Shown here piece after piece: positions 59,930 through 64,000 of a stretch of DNA of 64,000 nt. Within the stretch, counting starts at the first letter, position 1. Every line of letters starts with the position of its first letter. Source of the DNA: DATARN01 sp963851105 (lineage in GTDB: Bacteria; Actinomycetota; Acidimicrobiia; Acidimicrobiales; Palsa-688); assembly GCA_963851105.1 (NCBI GenBank), contig CAWKNP010000003.1:62001-126000 (forward strand), in the 5' to 3' direction. The notes below the pieces were generated by a model that worked only from the letters and a program-made list of their open reading frames with translations, did not search any database and was not told the origin of the DNA. Position numbers and translations under genes: made by a program.

Positions 59930-60976
59930 CTAGGCCGGGGCCAGCAGGCCGTCGCCCGGCGCCCCGGTCCCGGAAACGTCAACTGCAACGGAAGCCTCCG
60001 CCGATTTCGGGCGAGCGGCGGCCCGCCTGGCCGGCCGGGAGGTGAGACCGAGTGTGAATTGCACCGTGACCGCCCACAGGGCCGTGGCCAGGGTGACGTG
60101 GATCGCGACCAACCACGTCGGGACGCCGGCGAAGTACTGCAGGTAGCCCACTGCACCCTGGAAAAGGAGCACCGTGAGCAGGATCTCGCCGCGGCGCATC
60201 ACGTCCGCCGGCGCGCCCATGCGTGTCAGCCGCCACAGGGTGACCACGGTGAAAGCGAGGAACAGAAGCACCGCCGCGCTGTGCAACCGCGCCACGTCGT
60301 GCAGCGAGAAGTTGAACCGCCGGGCCTTGGGGTCGCCCCCGTGGGGTCCTGTCGAGGTGACGACGGTGCCGAGAAAAATGGCGACGGCTGCGGCCACCGG
60401 AAGGATGCGCCCCATGACCAGCAACTCGGGCGAGACCAGCGGGATGGCGGCGCCTGCCGGCTGCGCCCGCCCCTGATCGTCGACCGGTCCGTCGGCGAAT
60501 CCTGCTCGGTGATAGAGCACCACCGCGTCCAACAGGAGGAGCAGGGAGAGCATGAAGTGCGCCATGATGTAGGGGGGATCGAGGTTGTGGCGGACCGACT
60601 CGCCGCCGAGCACGATCTGGCCAACCAGCCCCGCCACCAGCCCCCACGAGAGCCAGTTCAGGTCGCGACGCCGGGGCCGGCGGATAGCGGAGCCGAGAAC
60701 GGCTGCGATCACCGCAAACGACACGGCGCCGGTGACCATGCGGTTTCCGAACTCGATCTGGGCGTGGTACTGCCAGGGGGCGACGAGATGGTTGTGGGCG
60801 CAGGTCGGCCAGTCGGGACAGCCGAGACCGGAGCCCGTGAGGCGTACGGCGGCGCCGGTCACGATGATGAAACCGAGGGCCCAGACACCGAACAGGCACA
60901 CCCGGCGGTAGCCGAGCGGCGACAGCCGGAAACTCCGCAGGCGCCTGAGGAGGGTGGGAGGGGGATCGGGCGGCAC
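59930..60976 (-). CDS. ctaA: Heme A synthase (CtaA/Cox15)
   Basis: 348-residue membrane enzyme that oxidises the C8 methyl of heme O to make heme A. About eight helices, with paired histidines in the expected places (HNHLVAPWQYHAQIEFGNR, MAHFMLS, DVARLHSAAV, WLVAIHVT) and a cysteine pair (GCPDWPTC) in the first loop as in Bacillus-type enzymes. GTG start, leaderless behind TAGCAT. Divergent from ctaB. Confidence 0.93.
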   Translation of the reverse strand: MPPDPPPTLLRRLRSFRLSPLGYRRVCLFGVWALGFIIVTGAAVRLTGSGLGCPDWPTCAHNHLVAPWQYHAQIEFGNRMVTGAVSFAVIAAVLGSAIRRPRRRDLNWLSWGLVAGLVGQIVLGGESVRHNLDPPYIMAHFMLSLLLLLDAVVLYHRAGFADGPVDDQGRAQPAGAAIPLVSPELLVMGRILPVAAAVAIFLGTVVTSTGPHGGDPKARRFNFSLHDVARLHSAAVLLFLAFTVVTLWRLTRMGAPADVMRRGEILLTVLLFQGAVGYLQYFAGVPTWLVAIHVTLATALWAVTVQFTLGLTSRPARRAAARPKSAEASVAVDVSGTGAPGDGLLAPA

Positions 60977-60984
60977 TGGCCGTC

Positions 60985-60990
60985 ATGCTA
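60985..60990 (-). promoter_or_regulatory. −10 box TAGCAT, leaderless ctaA
   Basis: On the minus strand TAGCAT is followed by 8 nt and the ctaA GTG at 60976. Confidence 0.45.
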
Positions 60991-61104
60991 CGGGCACCTC
61001 GCCGATGGCGACCGCCGCTCGCCGCCGGGTCCATCCCACGACCGCCGACAAGGAGCTTGCCCCCACCCCGCCGAGCCCCCCGGAGCGCCTGGCGAGGTCC
61101 CGCT

Positions 61105-61134
61105 TTGTCGCCGGTCGCACCGTCGCCATATTGT
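61105..61134 (+). promoter_or_regulatory. Promoter of ctaB
   Basis: TTGTCG (61105-61110), 18-nt spacer, TATTGT (61129-61134), about 16 nt before ATG 61151. Confidence 0.45.
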
Positions 61135-61150
61135 CGGGCCCAATGCCCGA

Positions 61151-62092
61151 ATGTCTCTCCCGGCGGGAATGGTCCGTGTGGCGGTAAGTACCACCCGCGT
61201 GCCAGCGGTGGGTGACCATCGGCTCCTCGACAAGGCCAAGGCCTACGTCTCGCTGACCAAGCCCCGCATCATCGAGTTGCTGCTCGTCACGACGGTGCCG
61301 ACGATGGTCGTCGCCGCCCGTGGCCTGCCCGACGGATGGCTTGTCGTGGCCACCCTCATCGGCGGCACCCTCGCCGCCGGCGGGGCCAACGCCATCAACA
61401 TGTACGTCGACCGCGACATCGACGCCATCATGCACCGCACCTCCCGGCGCCCCCTCGTCACCGGTGCCGTGACCCCGACCGCGGCGCTCACCTTCGCCAT
61501 CGCCCTGGAAGTAGCCGCCTTCATCGAGCTGGCCCTGCTCGTCAACCTGCTCTCGGCGGTCCTCGCCGTCACCGCGACCCTTTTCTATGTGTTCGTCTAC
61601 ACCCTCTGGCTCAAGCGGACCTCGACGCAGAACATCGTCATCGGCGGCGCCGCCGGCGCCATGCCGGTCCTCATCGGCTGGGCGGCGGTGCGGGGCACGA
61701 TCAGCCTGGCGCCGATCGTGCTGTTCGGGGTCATCTTCGTGTGGACGCCGCCGCACTTCTGGGCCCTCGCCATCCGCTACCGCGCCGACTACGTGGCCGC
61801 CGAAGTCCCGATGCTGCCCGCGGTCGCCACCATGGAGTCGACCGCCCGCCAGATCGTCATCTACACCGTCGTGTTGTGGGCCACCACCTTGGCGTTCGGG
61901 GCGGTCGGTGGCATGGGTCCCATCTACTGGGTGTCGGCGGTCGTGCTCGGCGGCGTGTTCCTCGCCTCTGCCCTGCAGCTGTACCGGGAGCGCACCGAAG
62001 CCCGGGCCATGCGGCTGTTCGGCTGGTCGATCACGTACCTCACCTTGTTGTTTGCCGCCATCGCCGTCGACCAATTGGTGCGCCATGCGTGA
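61151..62092 (+). CDS. ctaB: Protoheme IX farnesyltransferase (heme O synthase)
   Basis: 313-residue UbiA-family prenyltransferase adding farnesyl to heme b. Motifs are YVSLTKPRIIELLLVTTVPT, the first Asp-rich site NAINMYVDRDIDAIMHRT, and FGVIFVWTPPHFWALAIRYRADY. About seven to nine helices. ATG 61169 is an alternative start. With ctaA it provides heme A for the oxidase operon. Confidence 0.94.
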   Translation: MSLPAGMVRVAVSTTRVPAVGDHRLLDKAKAYVSLTKPRIIELLLVTTVPTMVVAARGLPDGWLVVATLIGGTLAAGGANAINMYVDRDIDAIMHRTSRRPLVTGAVTPTAALTFAIALEVAAFIELALLVNLLSAVLAVTATLFYVFVYTLWLKRTSTQNIVIGGAAGAMPVLIGWAAVRGTISLAPIVLFGVIFVWTPPHFWALAIRYRADYVAAEVPMLPAVATMESTARQIVIYTVVLWATTLAFGAVGGMGPIYWVSAVVLGGVFLASALQLYRERTEARAMRLFGWSITYLTLLFAAIAVDQLVRHA

Positions 62093-62188
62093 ACCGGCGT
62101 CGCTGAAAGCCCCGTTTTCCCCGGTTGGGGTGCTGCTGTGTAGAGTCCCCCCGCCCAATCTCCTGACCACCGGAGGGTCCGGAAGGCG

Positions 62189-63838
62189 ATGACGATCCTC
62201 CAAGAGCGACCAGCTGTCGAGACGTCCGCGGGCACCCCGCCGACACCGGCCGCGACCGTAGCGACCGACAGCTGGATCAACACCGGCGATCACAAACGTC
62301 TGGGATTGATGTTCGTCTTTGCCGCCTTCGGCTTCCTCGTCGTGAGCGGGGTGGCGGCGCTGGTCATCGGGGCCAAGCAGGCGTCCCCGGGCCTGAGCGT
62401 GGCGGCCAACCGCTTCGCCCGCCTTTACGGGCTCCACGCCCAAAGCGGCGTCCTGCTGTTCCTCACCGCCATCTGGATCGGTCTGGCGACCTACGTCGTG
62501 CCCCTGCAGGTCGGTGCCGGGCGCCTCGCCCTACCCCGCCTGAGCGCTCTCGGGTTCTGGACCTACCTCATCGGCGGTCTGTGCTTCCTCGCCAGCTACC
62601 TGGTCAGCTCGAACGGCCAGCTCAACCTCGGTATCACCCAGTCCACCCCCATGGCCGCATTGCCCGGCGGCGCTGACGCCGCAACCATGCTCTGGATCAT
62701 GAGCCTCGGCCTGGTGGCCATCGGCTTTCTCCTGGCATCGGCGTCGCTCCTCGTCACCGTCGCCGGCCTGCGCAGCGAGGGAATGACACTGTTGCGGGTA
62801 CCTGCCTTCGCCTGGGCCACCATGGTCGCGAGCGCCGTCACCCTCGTCGCCACCCCGGTCTTCCTAGCCGGCCTCCTGCTCCTCGGACTCGATCAACGCT
62901 TCGGGGGTCAGCTGTTCCTCGCCACCAGCCACGGCAGCCCGGCCATCTGGCAGCGGGCGATCTGGCTCTACGGCCGGCCGGACATCTACCTCATCACCAT
63001 CGTGGCCCTCGGCGCCGCCAGCGACATCGTGGCCACCCACGCCCGGCGGCCCCTCCTCCAGCACCGGGCTCTGCTGATCCTGCTGGCCGTGATGGGAGCC
63101 CTGAGTCTCGGGGCGTGGGCCGCGGGCACCAGCGCCATCACTGCGGTGATCGTGCCGACCTACAGCGTGATCACCGGCGCCATCGCGATCCCCCTCGGTC
63201 TCACGGTCCTCATGTGGCTGGGCACCGCGGCGGGCGGCGAGCCCCGGTTCCACGTCAGTCTCCTCTTTGTCGCCGGCGCCATCGGTTTGTGGGTCAGCGG
63301 CGCCGCCAACGTTCTTGGCGCCGCCCTCCACCATGTGGCCGGGATCGGCGGCAGCAGCTCGTGGATCGCGGGCAACGTCCACACGGTGGTCGTCGGTCCC
63401 CCCACGCTGCTCGCTGTCGGTGCCCTGTACCACTGGGCGCCCAAGATCTGGGGCCGGTCGCTGCGCTCGGCAATGGGGGGCCTGGTCATGCTGAGCATGT
63501 TCGCCGGGTTCGCAGCGACCGGTCTCGCCTACTACTTCCTCGGCTACAACGGTGTGCCCCTCGGCCAGACGACCGGGATCACCTCGTACCAGAAGGGGCT
63601 GTACCTGGTGGCCGAGGTGGGCGGCGTTCTCGTCGTGCTGAGCGTCCTGCTGCTCCTCGCCGACCTGGTCATGAGCGTCGCCCGGGGGAAGGGGGCGGTG
63701 GCCGGCGACGACCCCTACGGCGGCCTCACCCTCGAATGGGCGACCACGTCACCGCCGCCGCCGTGGGGTTTCGACACCGTGCCCGAAGTCCGCTCCGAGG
63801 CGCCACTGTTCTACCTGCGCCAGGCGGAGGCCAAGTGA
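62189..63838 (+). CDS. Cytochrome oxidase subunit I homologue lacking CuB and high-spin heme ligands
   Basis: 549 residues, twelve-helix heme-copper oxidase subunit I fold (INTGDHKRLGL start, VVPLQVGAG, LYHWAPKIWG). The two low-spin heme ligands are kept: His83 in LHAQSGVLL and His398. The catalytic centre is gone: helix VI GHPEVY reads GRPDIY (R263), helix VII WAHH reads WAAG (A312-G313), and the AHFH of helix X reads GNVH (Asn396 for the heme a3 ligand). The nearby Mg-site His-Asp is Gly-Ser. It cannot reduce oxygen in the usual way. It is followed by a subunit III gene (4-bp overlap) and preceded by ctaB. An electron-transfer or assembly role is possible. The DNA was read directly at each site. 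Confidence 0.88.
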   Translation: MTILQERPAVETSAGTPPTPAATVATDSWINTGDHKRLGLMFVFAAFGFLVVSGVAALVIGAKQASPGLSVAANRFARLYGLHAQSGVLLFLTAIWIGLATYVVPLQVGAGRLALPRLSALGFWTYLIGGLCFLASYLVSSNGQLNLGITQSTPMAALPGGADAATMLWIMSLGLVAIGFLLASASLLVTVAGLRSEGMTLLRVPAFAWATMVASAVTLVATPVFLAGLLLLGLDQRFGGQLFLATSHGSPAIWQRAIWLYGRPDIYLITIVALGAASDIVATHARRPLLQHRALLILLAVMGALSLGAWAAGTSAITAVIVPTYSVITGAIAIPLGLTVLMWLGTAAGGEPRFHVSLLFVAGAIGLWVSGAANVLGAALHHVAGIGGSSSWIAGNVHTVVVGPPTLLAVGALYHWAPKIWGRSLRSAMGGLVMLSMFAGFAATGLAYYFLGYNGVPLGQTTGITSYQKGLYLVAEVGGVLVVLSVLLLLADLVMSVARGKGAVAGDDPYGGLTLEWATTSPPPPWGFDTVPEVRSEAPLFYLRQAEAK

Positions 63839-64000
63839 CCGCTCCCCTGGCCCTCACATCGGGCGAGCGCGCCCGGGTCCGCAACCTCCTCAACATCGGC
63901 GTCCTGGTGGTCGTTACCGGCGGACTGGCGCTGTTTGCCACCCTGATCGCGGCCTACGTGATAATCGGCCACGTCGCCTCGGTGTGGCCCCCCAAGGGCG
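63835..64000 (+). CDS. Cytochrome oxidase subunit III-like protein, 3' end missing
   Basis: First 55 residues only (GTG start overlapping the previous stop). TSGERARVRNLLNIGVLVVV, then a helix GLALFATLIAAYVIIG and VWPPKG, the loop that follows the first helix in many subunit III proteins. Assignment rests on this short stretch and on position. Confidence 0.6.
   Translation, partial: MTAPLALTSGERARVRNLLNIGVLVVVTGGLALFATLIAAYVIIGHVASVWPPKG

Noticed and set aside
59897..61150. Long plus-strand extension upstream of ctaB
   Set aside because: The first 400 residues are antisense to ctaA and low-complexity; the real heme O synthase begins at 61151 or 61169.

Overview
The window is high-GC DNA from an actinobacterium. 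The lineage hints are an HspR-controlled dnaK operon, a BldC homologue, a ClpS–DUF2017 pair, a class E sortase, a PurSQL-type purine cluster, and many start codons that lie directly behind a TANNNT −10 box (leaderless genes). Acidimicrobiia or a relative is my best guess. That placement is inference from gene content; no rRNA is present to test it.

Region by region. Positions 1-7570 hold the end of an APC permease, a PP2C phosphatase, two tandem Ser/Thr kinases, a glutamine synthetase-family enzyme and a convergent type-B carboxylesterase. Positions 7752-20166 are a cell-surface locus: a gene of about 11.6 kb made of about 18 Gly/Ser/Thr/Ala-rich repeats and ending in a sortase LPLTG signal (broken by one extra base near 17643), then a small paralogue of its C-terminal end. 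Positions 20235-22306 encode a SEC-C protein and phosphoglycerate mutase. Positions 22330-29516 are the stress cluster dnaK-grpE-dnaJ-hspR plus clpB, with a convergent DUF192 gene and HspR (HAIR) sites. Positions 29691-33533 are a second surface cassette: an LATTG-type secreted protein, a class E sortase and an FN3 membrane protein. Positions 33602-46581 hold most of de novo purine synthesis (purA, D, E, B, C, S, Q, L, F, M) in tightly coupled operons, with a few unrelated insertions.

Positions 46599-51424 carry a response regulator, a leucine/valine-type dehydrogenase, bldC, a DGPF protein with an ECF42-type sigma factor, and a three-gene cassette of unknown function. Positions 51430-56383 look accessory: a decayed gene, a secreted S53 peptidase, a short repeat tract and three tRNAs (Glu, Asp, Phe) interrupted by an AbiEi/DUF559-type gene with twin palindromes. 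Positions 56417-59912 hold a probable frameshifted S51-like/CysS-like fusion, a hydrolase, a PPOX protein, DUF2017 and clpS.

The window ends with heme A synthesis (ctaA, ctaB) and a cytochrome oxidase operon. Its subunit I homologue lacks every histidine needed for CuB and the high-spin heme, yet keeps the two low-spin heme ligands. That protein, the giant repeat protein with its strict two-unit alternation, and the palindrome-flanked gene between tRNAs are the most unusual items here.
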